From: Paracentrotus lividus
Taxonomy: Eukaryota; Echinodermata; Echinoidea; Camarodonta; Echinidae
NCBI GenBank assembly: GCA_940671915.1
Contig: CALNVZ010003433.1
Location: 35,401,658-35,465,657 of the forward strand
Direction: 5' to 3'
DNA: 64,000 nt
The first letter of the stretch is position 1; the number at the start of each line of letters is the position of its first letter. Positions 1-10,600 of the stretch are shown here, one piece after another. Below the pieces are notes generated by a model, which had not been told where the DNA came from, ran no database searches, and saw only the letters and a program-made list of their open reading frames with translations. The translations under genes and the position numbers were made by a program.

Positions 1-252
1 CCAGTCGCAAATCGCAAGTTTCATGACGTTGCCATTTTAAATGGCCTGTTGCTCAGCATACTTTGGAGCCCCATATCAATATGTTAAATATGTTTATTTC
101 ATTGTACATACAATTTCACAAATGGTTGTAGCTGTATATAAAAAAAATCACAGAATTTACATAAATAAGCAGAAAAATGACATCTAAATTAACATGTAAA
201 AAACACAACAATATCTCCAAATCAAACCTAAAAATTCCCCTTTAAAATAAAC

Positions 253-426
253 CGAGGGGTGTTTCACCAAATCGTTCTTTAAGTTATGAACGACTTTAAG
301 AAAAACTGGAGTACGTTTAATGCGTGTAATATGCATATGATTTCGATCATTCAGCACAAGAACTGATACCAGTCGTTCTTAAAATCGTTCATAAAGTCTT
401 TCGTAACTTGGTGATACACCGCTCTG
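253..426. repeat. Short foldback MITE-like element
   Basis: Roughly 50-bp imperfect terminal inverted repeats. The left end reads GAGGGGTGTTTCACCAAATC and runs into AAGTTATGAACGACTTTAAG; the right end is its approximate complement (CTTGGTGATACACCGCTC). Total about 174 bp, no coding capacity. Family not identified. Confidence 0.55.
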
Positions 427-896
427 GCTTTACAAAGTTACGAGCAAAAGGAAGGTTCATAAATGAATCTTAAAAAGGTTTTTGATCTTGAACAAATATG
501 GAATTATGCAATTTAATGCTTATTGTATTATATGTTATCGGAATGTTCTCGGATAATTTGATTGAAATGTTGTTGAATTTAAACTACTGGTATTGAATAA
601 AATGCAAAGTGTTAATTTGCATGTTGTCTTGAATCTTAAATGGTTTATGCTTGCAATTTTGTACGAATCGATTTTCATGTTTGCTTGCAGATTAACTGAA
701 CTGTGATGGCACGCACACAAAAGGCAAAGGAGGTCCGTGAAAGAATGCAAGTGAATGCTGTGACTGTAAGAATGGTGAAAATTGAAATATTGACAATAAT
801 ATTAGTGAAAGAGGAATAACTATATTTGTTGTCAATAATGACTGATAAAAAGAGTGACAAGTGACTAGAAATCAAGTGTGAATGACTGTAATATCA

Positions 897-1116
897 ATGA
901 AAGTGTGTTGAACTACATATTAGTCAAAACTGACTAGTCAAAATAGTGAAAGTGACAAGAAATCCAGTTAGAAGTTTTGACTGACTATCTAGTCAAATAA
1001 ATTTAACTAAAATATCTAGTCAAATTGACTAATTGCTAGTTGGCTCCCAGCTGACCCTTTTGCCTAGTCAGATTTTGACTAGATATCAGTCAAATTTAAC
1101 TAGATTGTTTTAAGAG
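897..1116. repeat. Cluster of CTAGTCAAA direct and inverted repeats
   Basis: The word TGACTAGTCAAA and its complement recur many times in both orientations over about 220 bp, making a locally self-complementary stretch. It may be a degenerate foldback element. No terminal duplication was identified. Confidence 0.4.
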
Positions 1117-1576
1117 TGTAGACTTCAGAGCATCTAAAACATCAAAATATAGACATCATAATTTGAAATGAAATGTTGGCAGACTTTCAAATCTGTCCCG
1201 TTTTTATTGATACACCCTGTATAAAGTAAATTAATCTGTAATCACAAGCAGGAGCCAAAATTAAGAAACTAACAGAATGAAGTCCAGTACAGCTCGTCTT
1301 TATTTCTCTGATACAGGCTGCTCTCTGCAGATCATCAACATTCTATAAATCACAAAGCATAGAGTAAACCAGGTGGAAATGGTAACCCATAGAATGAATG
1401 AGAGAAGAGTGAAAGGGAAGTGACCAATGAATAGAATACCACTCAGAAGAATACAAAGGTAAAGGTTGACTGAGCAGGAGAATCAAGGTCATGGAAAAAG
1501 TGCATAACCAGAAGTATGGAAAGCTACAAGTAATTAATTATAAAATAAAGTCATTTCACAAAAGTAGTCTTCTACA

Positions 1577-1675
1577 TACCAAGAGTTACCGCACCCAGTA
1601 ATTGTAAGTCTATATGTCTATATGTCCGTTTGTATCCCTAATAGTATTATATATATATGTCCACCGCTACAATAA
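1577..1675 (+). repeat. 5' copy of 99-bp terminal direct repeat (putative LTR)
   Basis: Begins TACCAAGAGTTACCGCACCC and ends CCACCGCTACAATAA. It matches 15576-15674 at all 99 positions, and similarity stops abruptly on both sides. It lacks TG...CA ends. The A/T-rich core (ATAGTATTATATATATATG) could hold promoter elements. It may be a whole short LTR or the 3' part of a truncated one. Confidence 0.75.
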
Positions 1676-4600
1676 TAGCGCTGCAGCTAATTTCGAACCA
1701 GAAAGCGCAATTTTTCTTGGGAAATTCCGACTCGCTGATATATCTCGCGGCCATTCACATTGCACGCATTTTTTAGTCGTACATATCGACTGTACACTAC
1801 GCTACGGTCATTGTATCACCGTCGACGTTGTCTTGCAGAGCTTGTAATTGCATTGACATTGGGTAAAGATTCATTTTGAACCCAAAATTTCCGTTCTATA
1901 TATATTTTTGGTCAAGTTGAGACGGGTTTTTGTCAGTTTCAATTTCAGAAATAGGGCGTGGCTGGGTTGCCATTTTCTATTGTTCGCAACCCGAGCCGGT
2001 ATTTTTTTTGAAAGCCGCGGCGGTTAGCAGTGCGCCCGTCTCGAGGCGCCGAGCCTGGTGGGGTGGTTCTCTGTCGACCAGAGCCTTTTCGTGCAGCTTT
2101 CCCAGTTGACCTGGTGCGGCTGTTTTGTTCCGTATTTTTGTTTTTATTTTTTTTCTGGGATTGGATTAGATTCTGACTATATTTAGGATAACTGCAGGAT
2201 ATTTTGTGGGGACTTTTGAACATTTGGGCGTTGTCCTTACCGGTTGCAAATAACTTTTACTTGTCATACTTTTGTCGAACCAGGCAGTGTCAGTGAGAAA
2301 AGTATTTATTAGTATTACATACAACTCTGGGTTGTGTGAAATAGGGTTGGGGCCTGGCCCTAACCTCAGAATTATTTCTACTGTATTTCTAATTATCGGG
2401 GTGGTATATCGTCAAGAAGTATTGATAAGAATTGTTGGAATTTGTGAGTGTGGAGGTTTGGGCGTGGCCCTACCTCTTTGTTACTTGAATAGTTGCCATT
2501 GTTATAAAGATTTTTTTTTTTTTCTCTCTCTCTTTTAAGTAAAGGCTATTACCTCTGATCCGGTTTAGTGTTTGCTATCTAGTTTTTTTTTTTTGTGGCT
2601 TGTCAGGTTCTTCCAAGTCAAGATTAGAGCTTTGCTTATTCTGTTTACCAGAAAGGTTGGCTCTTTGATAGAAAAAAAAGAAAAAAAAGAAGGGGGTGTG
2701 AGTGTTAGGTAACATTTTTGAATACAGTATAGTCATTCATTGCAGATACATATAGATCAATTGATTTATTTTAGTCCTTCACAAGAAGTGTTGGCTTTTG
2801 AGAATCAAACCTGAATTAATCATTTGCTTTGTGGATTGACTCATCGGTCACTGATTGTATTTCAAAATTGATCGGTTGGTGCATTAATTTATATATTCAT
2901 AATCACATTCAATTTTGCATTTAACCGGTTGGTTGGTCAATTAATTTGACCGATTGGTTCATTTATTTTTGTTTCATCGTTCACAAGAAGTGACTTGATT
3001 TATATTTATCAAACTCTATCTTATACTTAAGCGATTGCTTGATCAAAGAATTTAATTGATTGATTAGTATTTTTTGTCATCCACAATCAAGTAATCAATT
3101 TCCAAATATCAAAGTTGAATTAATAATTGATCGGTTGATGGATTAGTTGATTCAATTTGTCATTCACAAGCAGTGATTAGACCTTTTGATTATCGTAATT
3201 GAATTCATAATTAACCGGGTGGTTAGTGCTTTTTTATCTGGTAAACTGATTGAGATATTTTTCACAGGAAGTGACTTGATTTATATTTATCAAATTCTAT
3301 CTTATACTTAAGCGGTTGCTTGATCAAAGAATTTAATTGATTGATTAGTATTTTTTGTCATCCACAATCAAGTAATCAATTTCCAAATATCAAAGCTGAA
3401 TTAATAATTGATCGGTTGATAGTTTAGTTGACTCAATTTGTCATTCACAAGCAGTGATTAGACCCTTTGATTATCGTAATTGAATTCATAATTAACTGGG
3501 TGGTTGATGCCTTTTTATCTGGTAAACTGATTGAGATATTTTTCGTAGAAAGTGACTTGATTATTATCGAATTCAGTTTGACTGTTTTGATTAAACTCAG
3601 GTTACATAAACTGGGAGTTCAATTTATTATCGGTTGAATATTAATTCATTTCATTCGCTCATAAGCAGCAATTTGAATTGTTTAATTATCATAATCAGAT
3701 TCATAACTGGATTGATTATTCTATTTCGGATCATTCAACACGAAGTGAAAGCAAATCCGATTCCATCAAATTTTGTACAATTGAGTAGATTAGTTGATTG
3801 GGTTAATTGGAATAGAGGTTTGCTCGTTCTGTTTACCAGAACAGTGGACTCTTCAATTTCTTTTAAAAGGGAAACAATAACAATTTAATCATCGATTCTC
3901 ACTCCTGCTTTAGATTTTTATAGGTTGGTAGATTTTTATTTTTCTTTGCTTATTCACAAAAAGGTGACTGAAACTACTTTTAGTAACCATTTATCAACAA
4001 AGAGTGAAGGCGTAAATAATTCTGTCATATTTCTGTACTTTCTGATAAGACTGTCAATTAGGTTGATTGCTCGATTAAAGTATTTTATTTATAACCTGCT
4101 TATTCTCTTTACCAGAATAGAAGGCTTTCCAATTACAAATTATTTAATCCTTACTGCTGATAGATTTACAGTTGATTGTTTACCTTTCAGAAAAACTTGA
4201 AAGAATTTCAAAAACAAGAAAAAAAATATATTAGTTTGAACAGACTTAGTAAATTAGTAATTGGATTAGTTAGATCCCTTGATCAACTGATACAGATACA
4301 GATCACAAGCAGTGGTTCTCCAATTCTATTATCAAAATCAATGGTGTCTTGACTGGTTAGTAATTGTTTAGATTGCTCGTCAAACTCTACTTTTAGTTTT
4401 TTTAAGTCGTGCCTGTCTACAACTACGAGACTGGAACTGATTATGCTGGTAGTTGACTAGAATTTATTGGTGTGTCATATATGAAAACTACTTTTGACTG
4501 TAACTTCTGTATTCCTTGTAGATTATTACCATCTCAGACAGCTTGAGGTTAATCTAGTTCATCAGACGATAGACTATACATGTAGTAGTTTTTAATTTGA

Positions 4601-4978
4601 CTGAATACAACTAGTGACTTTGTGACCAAATCCTTGGGATAGGTAGATCAAATTGAATACATACCCAATCACTTTTGATACTGAATTGGACACTGTTCAG
4701 ACCTGTGTACCAGGGCTGCACAACTTCGTTAATTATTCAAGGGCAGATTTACCATTCTAGTAGGTTTTATTCCCCGACTTATTATGCCCAATCATTGTTA
4801 ATCAATCCTGAATTGTTCTTTGAATCTAAGTATTCATTCTTAATTCTTCCCTGAATTCAGAGATACATTAACTACGGGTTCATAGTCATAACTGAATAAC
4901 GTTTTTAGTCGGAATTTATCTCCATAATAAACTTCGGGCTGATTGAGAGTTGGGATAAATTCTTGAGGGGTTTGCAGA
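1676..4978 (+). other. Long non-coding leader of the retroelement
   Basis: About 3.3 kb between the 5' repeat and the gag ATG, with only short ORFs that resemble nothing. It includes a GC-rich patch (about 1950-2130), a 280-bp tandem duplication (2982-3541) and three diverged copies of a block containing CTGTTTACCAGAA (near 2640, 3828 and 4105). Such a leader may carry packaging or translation-control signals, but none can be named from sequence. Confidence 0.6.
2982..3541 (+). repeat. 280-bp tandem duplication in the leader
   Basis: The block starting CACAAGAAGTGACTTGATT at 2982 is repeated almost unchanged from about 3262 (CACAGGAAGTGACTTGATT). A diverged third start follows at about 3542 (GTAGAAAGTGACTTGATT). 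The copies differ at a few positions only. Confidence 0.8.
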
Positions 4979-6640
4979 ATGGATAGAGTCTTTATTAACT
5001 ATTGCGCCTATACCGATTTGCTTCAACTCGAGGGCATTGGAGAAAACATAGCCCAACGAATCATAGATTTACGACAGGCAACAGGGGATATTACCCCGGA
5101 GTCATTGGCCACTATCCCATATATTCGCAATCTACCTCGTTTACTCGAACTATTTGATTTCAGTCCATTTGATATTGATAGAGCTCAGGGGGGAGTGCCC
5201 TTTAATGACAACATTGTAGACTCTTCTTTAGTGACAACAGAGATCTTGACTCAGCCAACCTCCACTGCCACAATGCATAATGTTACTAATCAGTCTTTCC
5301 AAGTAGCGGGCCAGTTGGGGCCAAGTGCCGAGCCTACACTCCCTGCATCCTCCTATGTTGCCCCTGGACTAACGGTTCTTCCACCTGTATTTGCGCCCAT
5401 TGGGGCACAGTCTAATCCGATGACAGGATTATTCCCCACAGTGCAGCCGACTGTCTTTAACTCCGGTCCTACCATGGCACCACAGCGGCCATTGAACCCA
5501 GGATCTTTCCAAGCTCCTAACGGTAGATCTTCTTCCTACGTGCCCCAACCCGTACCTACTTACGCGCCTCAGCCGGCACCGACTTACATGCCCGCACCTG
5601 CACAGTCGTATGTACCCCCGCCTCCTGGTTTGGTATTTCCGTCTACATGTACATTGCCTCCTCAGAGAAACTTTGCTCCGAGTTACTTCGGCCAGGCTCA
5701 CTCTCACAGTACCCCAAACCAAGCTCCAGCCTGGAACACTTCTTCGAAGGCTCGCCAGTCTACTCTCCCACGAAGTTTCCACTACGATGGATCTTCAAGT
5801 TGGCAGGCTTTCTACACCAAGTTCATGTCATACGCTGAGGAGTTTGGTTGGTCTCCCAAAGAATGTAGAAATCATCTTTGCTGGTCCCTGGAGGGAAAGG
5901 CCAGTGAATTTTATGCAATGCTGTTAGACCGCAATCCGCAGTTTGGGTTTCTTGAAATCATTCGGCGTTTGGAGAGACGATTTAGTCTACATGATCTTCC
6001 AGAAGCATCCCAGATGCAATTCAACTATGCCAAGCAAGCATCGGATGAGAAGGTCTTCGACTGGGCAGATCGACTCCTTGCCTTAGCAACAGGAGCCTTC
6101 CTCGACCTACCAGAGTCTCATGTCCAGAAACAGCTTGTACTACGTTTCTGTCAAGGTTCTTCAGACCGGGAGGCAGGGCACTACACACTGAACATGAGAC
6201 CCTCAACAATAGAGATAGCGGTTGAGTACTACAGATGGTTTCAGCACACCCACCGCACCATGTATGGGAGATCTCGGAAAGTGGTCAGTCAAGCTACGCT
6301 AGTCAAGGAAGTAGACTCCAAGGAGAAAGAGACCAAAGGATTGCATGTAACTGATGAGGACAGACTTACCAATCTGGAGACTAAGGTGTCGGCTATTCAG
6401 GATTCAATTGGCCGATTAACCAACTTACTCACACGACAAAACCTACAGGTCCGTAATCGTTCGCGCTCGCCTAGCCCTCGAGATCCGTCAACTAGCGAGT
6501 GCTACCGATGTGGCAAGATTGGGCATTTTCGACGAAATTGCCCCGAGGACAACAAACCACAAAAGGTGTCATTGATTCAGGATCAGGGAAACGACAGCGG
6601 GTCGGACACCGAGGGCGAGCTCCGACCCGACTTCCAGTAG
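4979..6640 (+). CDS. Gag polyprotein with N-terminal helix-hairpin-helix
   Basis: A 553-residue Gag from an ATG at 4979. Residues 5-50 read as a ComEA-type helix-hairpin-helix (INYCAYTDLLQLEGIGENIA followed by QRIIDLRQATGDI), a fold that binds DNA non-specifically and is not a standard part of Gag. Residues of about 115-260 are Pro/Tyr/Gln-rich spacer (PQPVPTYAPQPAPTY). Residues of about 265-430 resemble the retrotransposon capsid domain (W-x-x-F, then EGKASEFYAMLL and a final YYRWFQ region). A CCHC zinc knuckle, CYRCGKIGHFRRNC, lies near residues 508-521 and should bind genomic RNA. The reading frame ends 142 bp into the protease frame, so Gag is probably the main product, with protease reached by a -1 shift. 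Gag should form the particle in which RNA is packaged and copied. Confidence 0.9.
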   Translation: MDRVFINYCAYTDLLQLEGIGENIAQRIIDLRQATGDITPESLATIPYIRNLPRLLELFDFSPFDIDRAQGGVPFNDNIVDSSLVTTEILTQPTSTATMHNVTNQSFQVAGQLGPSAEPTLPASSYVAPGLTVLPPVFAPIGAQSNPMTGLFPTVQPTVFNSGPTMAPQRPLNPGSFQAPNGRSSSYVPQPVPTYAPQPAPTYMPAPAQSYVPPPPGLVFPSTCTLPPQRNFAPSYFGQAHSHSTPNQAPAWNTSSKARQSTLPRSFHYDGSSSWQAFYTKFMSYAEEFGWSPKECRNHLCWSLEGKASEFYAMLLDRNPQFGFLEIIRRLERRFSLHDLPEASQMQFNYAKQASDEKVFDWADRLLALATGAFLDLPESHVQKQLVLRFCQGSSDREAGHYTLNMRPSTIEIAVEYYRWFQHTHRTMYGRSRKVVSQATLVKEVDSKEKETKGLHVTDEDRLTNLETKVSAIQDSIGRLTNLLTRQNLQVRNRSRSPSPRDPSTSECYRCGKIGHFRRNCPEDNKPQKVSLIQDQGNDSGSDTEGELRPDFQ

Positions 6641-7638
6641 GCCCTAATGGTTCGTATGGTAATGCTCTGGGAGAGCCGAGCTTCCAAAAGGTAAGTAAAT
6701 CTGGCAACTATACATGTCTTGGGCCAGGTGCTCACGGATCGTGTGGTAATGCTCCGGGAGAGCCGAGCTTCCAAAAGGTTAGTAAATCTGGCAACTATAC
6801 ATATCTTGGGCAAGGTGCTTACTGTTCATATGTGAATGCTCTGGGTGAGCAGAGCGTCCAAGAGGTAAGTAGACCCAACAACCGGCAACATTTGCCTGAC
6901 CATGCCTTTCCTGAAAAGTTAAGTAGCCATGCATCTGACGGTATGCCACGTGATGTTCTGAATAAACCCAGTTGCCAGATGGTTAGTGAACCAGAGGATC
7001 CAGTGACTGACATCTCGAACAATGTGGATGCCTTTGAGGAGCATAATCGTCCTGCTTCAAGTGAGCTGTCAATATCACCTAATGTCATCCTGACGTCCAC
7101 AGATGGTCAAACTTCCAATCTCTTGACTGGTGAATCTGAGGTAGAACTGTTTCAAGAATATATCTCCCAACTAGAACCGGATCATTCTGATGAAGACCCT
7201 GTTGTAGTGGTGGTTAACCAGCTGCAGTCTAGCTCACTTCTGAGTGTGGACGTGCTTTTGGGAAATATCCCTGTAAAAGCAGTTGTTGATTGTGCAGCTG
7301 AGGTCACCATCATTTCAGACCGCCTTTACTCGTCACTCATCCCCCGACCTCCCAAAATCAAGAATGCCGTGCTAAAAGCAGCAGGGAGGGAAATGAAAAT
7401 GGGAGGCCTAATTGTTGGGCCATTGTCGCTGGAACTAGGAAACAAAATCTTCCATGAGACGGTATATGTGGCTCCAATAGAAGACGATATGCTTCTTGGT
7501 TTAGATTTTATGTTTCGTCATAAAATCATTATTAATATCAAGGAGCTTAAACTGATGATGGGTGACGGAGAGGTGCCCATCAACTACAAGCCTCGCCCCC
7601 CACAGAAGCTGAGGTCCGAGTATGCAAGACCACTGTGA
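6499..7638 (+). CDS. Retropepsin-like protease region (Pro), -1 frame to gag
   Basis: Open from before 6499 (the first codon there is GTG) to a stop at 7636-7638; probably expressed as Gag-Pro by a -1 frameshift in the 6499-6640 overlap. No classical slippery heptamer was found there. The N-terminal part contains an 87-bp tandem repeat encoding NALGEPSFQKVSKSGNYT-type units. The C-terminal part is an aspartic protease: the active-site strand is VVDCAAEVTIIS near residue 264, and the second hallmark is DMLLGLDFM. The usual catalytic triplet context is D-T/S-G-A; here it is D-C-A-A, keeping the Asp but changing the next two positions. The enzyme would mature the Gag-Pol polyprotein. The changed motif may reduce or modify activity. 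Confidence 0.82.
   Translation: MLPMWQDWAFSTKLPRGQQTTKGVIDSGSGKRQRVGHRGRAPTRLPVGPNGSYGNALGEPSFQKVSKSGNYTCLGPGAHGSCGNAPGEPSFQKVSKSGNYTYLGQGAYCSYVNALGEQSVQEVSRPNNRQHLPDHAFPEKLSSHASDGMPRDVLNKPSCQMVSEPEDPVTDISNNVDAFEEHNRPASSELSISPNVILTSTDGQTSNLLTGESEVELFQEYISQLEPDHSDEDPVVVVVNQLQSSSLLSVDVLLGNIPVKAVVDCAAEVTIISDRLYSSLIPRPPKIKNAVLKAAGREMKMGGLIVGPLSLELGNKIFHETVYVAPIEDDMLLGLDFMFRHKIIINIKELKLMMGDGEVPINYKPRPPQKLRSEYARPL
6641..6905 (+). repeat. Three 87-bp repeats each carrying a splice-donor-like site
   Basis: Each unit contains GAGCTTCCAAAAGGTAAGTA or a close variant. The donor GTs fall at 6691, 6778 and 6865, exactly 87 bp apart, and read AAAAG|GTAAGT, AAAAG|GTTAGT and AGAG|GTAAGT. A weaker fourth (GATG|GTTAGT) is at 6982. 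The period is a multiple of three, so the protease frame stays open. The sites lie just 3' of gag, suiting splicing to the acceptors before the TatD ORF. Confidence 0.72.
7596..7602 (+). promoter_or_regulatory. Candidate -1 slippery site between pro and pol
   Basis: In the pro frame the bases read C CCC CCA, which allows a -1 re-pairing. The pol frame is open from 7566, so the pro/pol overlap is 7566-7638 and includes this site. Pol has no ATG near its start (first listed codon GTG at 7635), so it must be made by recoding. A downstream RNA structure was not verified. Confidence 0.35.
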
Positions 7639-10600
7639 TTCCCCCAAATAGTGTGGGTAAGGTCAAAGGACATTTGGAGAAATCCATGGGGACCTTCACT
7701 TTCCAGCCAGCACAGGAATCCCTTAGAGTAATCTCGCCACGCACTGTACATGACAGAGGGGATACCCTAGAAGTGTTTATGTGCAACGTGACTGACCGCA
7801 ACGTCAAGCTGAAGCGCTGTATGCTGTTGGGGAGAGCGGAGGAAGTCGATGATATCCCGGATGTTCCAGTTATTGACCAGGAACCAGCGGTCATGAGTGT
7901 GGGAAAGGACACCACCCAAAACCTGACTACTCCGGAACATTTGGAGGATCTGTTGAACAGATCTTCAGACCTAGTGGATTCTGAAGCACAGACAGAGGTG
8001 AGCAAACTATTGGAGGAATTCCAGGATTGCTTCGCTAAAGATGAATTCGATCTGGGAAACTTCACCAAAATTGAACACGCCATAGTGACCGGGGCGGCCA
8101 AGCCAGTCAAGGAACGGATGAGGAGAACTCCCTTGAACTTCGTAGATGAGGAGAAACGACATCTCGATAAGATGCTAAAGGCAGGCGTGATACAACCTTC
8201 GACGTCGGAATGGGCATCGGCACCGGTCCTAATAAGGAAACGTGATGGCAGTGTCCGATGGTGCTTGGATTACCGTGGCCTCAATTCTGTGACTCGCAAG
8301 GATGTCTATCCTTTGCCCAATATCGAGGAGTGCCTAGATACTCTTGCAGGGAATGTGTGGTTTTCCAAGCTGGATGCCAATTCGGCTTATTGGCAGGTGA
8401 AAGTGAAGGAATCAGACCAGCATAAAACTGCATTCCTCACGCGTTATGGGCTGTTTGAATTTGCTCGGATGGGGTTCAGCCTCTGTAATGCCCCAGCGAC
8501 ATTCTCAAGGGTCATGAACCTAATCTTACAGGGGCTGAACTGGAACATCGCCCTGGCTTTTCTCGATGATGTCTTGGTCCTTGGAAGGTCATTTGATGAC
8601 CATCTGAAGAACCTCAGAGAGGTCTTGCAACGTTTCCAGGACTATGGCCTAAAGCTGAAACCGAAGAAATGCGCTTTATTCCAGCGCCAGGTAGAATTCT
8701 TGGGACGAAATGTAAGCGCTGACGGCATTGACATACGACAGGAGCATCGGGAGACAGTTGAGGAATGGCCCACACCCAGTAACACCCGAGAAGTTCAACA
8801 GTTCCTAGGATTGGCCAATTATCACAGAAGCTTCCTGAAGGATTATGCATCAGTTGCCGTCCCCTTGTATGAAATTTCCGGTAAAGCTCCATTCAAATGG
8901 GGAGTCGAGCAACAGTCTGCCTTTGAGGAAATAAAGCGTCTATTGACATCAGCTCCTAACCTTGCCTTGCCCAACTCAAAAGACCTCTTCATCTTGGATA
9001 CAGATGCTTCGGGCACATCCATTGGGGCAGAACTTATCCAAGTTCAAGGAGGACAGGAAAGAACTGTGGCCTACTCTAGTCTGGTTCTATCTCCAGAACA
9101 ACGGCGCTACTGTGTTACCCGTAGAGAGTTACTGGCGGTGGTAAAATTCACCCGACAATATCGGCATTACCTCTTGGGCAGGCCCTTTGTAGTGAGGACG
9201 GATCACAGTAGCCTTACTTGGCTCTTAAATTTTAAGGAGCCCCAAGGACAAATTGCTCGGTGGCTTGAAGAACTCAGCCAGTACCATATGAAGGTCACGC
9301 ACCGGCCAGGGAAACGACATGTTAATGCCGATTCGTTATCTAGGAGGCCAGACCGAGAAAACTCGTGCGGGAATTACCAGTTGGGAAGTGCTCTTAACAG
9401 CTTACCTTGCAGGGGGTGCCATTACTGCCGGAGGGCCCAGGAGAACTGGGGTCCTTTTGTAAGGGATGTGGATGATGTGATCCCATTAGCTGCCCAGAAA
9501 AACGTCGGTCAGAAGTGGGCTTGTTCCGTCAAGGACTCGGGAACTTGTAAGCCAGATGTCGACGACTGTTACGTCAGGTGGTTGATAGAGCTCCTAGGGG
9601 TTGATGATGCTGTACAACCATCGTTTCGTAAAGAAAAGCGACCAATGTCAGCTACCCAAATCAGGAAGCTAAACAGGAAGTTTGCGGAGTTAGATTGCCC
9701 TCCCTGCTTTGTTACCCACCTAGTGTTGCCTTCGTGGGAGACTTCAAATCACCAGGATAAAGGAGAGGGTACGGAGTCATCCCTGAACCAGGTTGCTATG
9801 GATTCATCTACGACCAACCAGCCAGAGTCGATAGTTGGGGAACTGGGTCCGATGGAAGTCACCCAGAAAGCTCAACGAGAGGATGATCAGTTGCAAGCCC
9901 TCTGGGAATGGCTGGAGTCCAACAAGGAGCCAGATGCAGACGTTATAATGCTTTGGGGACCTGCAATGAAGTTCCTATGGATTAATAGGGAGATATTCCA
10001 CATTCGCAATGGCCTTATTTGGCGGAAAGAGGCAAAGGGCTCTGATCGTCTTGTGGTCCCTCAATCCCTTCAAAAGGAAGTAATGATGCTCTACCATGAC
10101 TTACCATCGGGTGGGCATGCTGGACGGGATCGGACCAAGGCAAAAATCCAGACGAAATATTTCTGGTACGGAATGTCGCAAGCCATCACGGACTTCATAA
10201 GAACATGCCCTATCTGCAATAAGCATAAAAAGGCTACTCTACACAACAGATGTCCTATGACGAAATACCATGCAGGAATACCAATGGAACGTGTTCATCT
10301 GGATTTTATCGGCCCATTACCTAAGACATTAGCGGGGAACACTAACATCCTGATGATGGTGGATCAGTTCACCAAATGGATTGAGTGCATCCCCCTACCA
10401 TCTCAGACAGCGGAGGTAACTGCCCATGCAGCGGTCAACGAGTTCTTCTGCCGTTTTGGTTGCCCACTGCAAATTATGACGGACCAAGGGCGTAACTTTG
10501 AGAGCAAGCTATTTACAGAAGTGTGTCGGGTCCTACAAATTCATAAATCAAGGACAACCCCTTACCGTCCGTCTTCTAATGGTCAGGTGGAACGAGGAAA

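Larger units (their letters stand above)
1..1576. other. Left flank without recognisable gene
   Basis: AT-rich DNA upstream of the large retroelement. No ORF here resembles a known protein. It holds two small inverted-repeat elements listed separately (253-426 and about 897-1116). The rest shows nothing I can assign. Confidence 0.5.

Noticed and set aside
1676..1700. Possible tRNA primer-binding site containing TTTCGAACC after the 5' repeat
   Set aside because: The position fits a T-arm complement, but the first bases are TAG rather than TGG and the implied T-stem does not pair.
5429..5927. Alternative-frame ORFs across gag
   Set aside because: Compositional shadows of the Pro/Tyr/Gln-rich gag spacer; no recognisable product.
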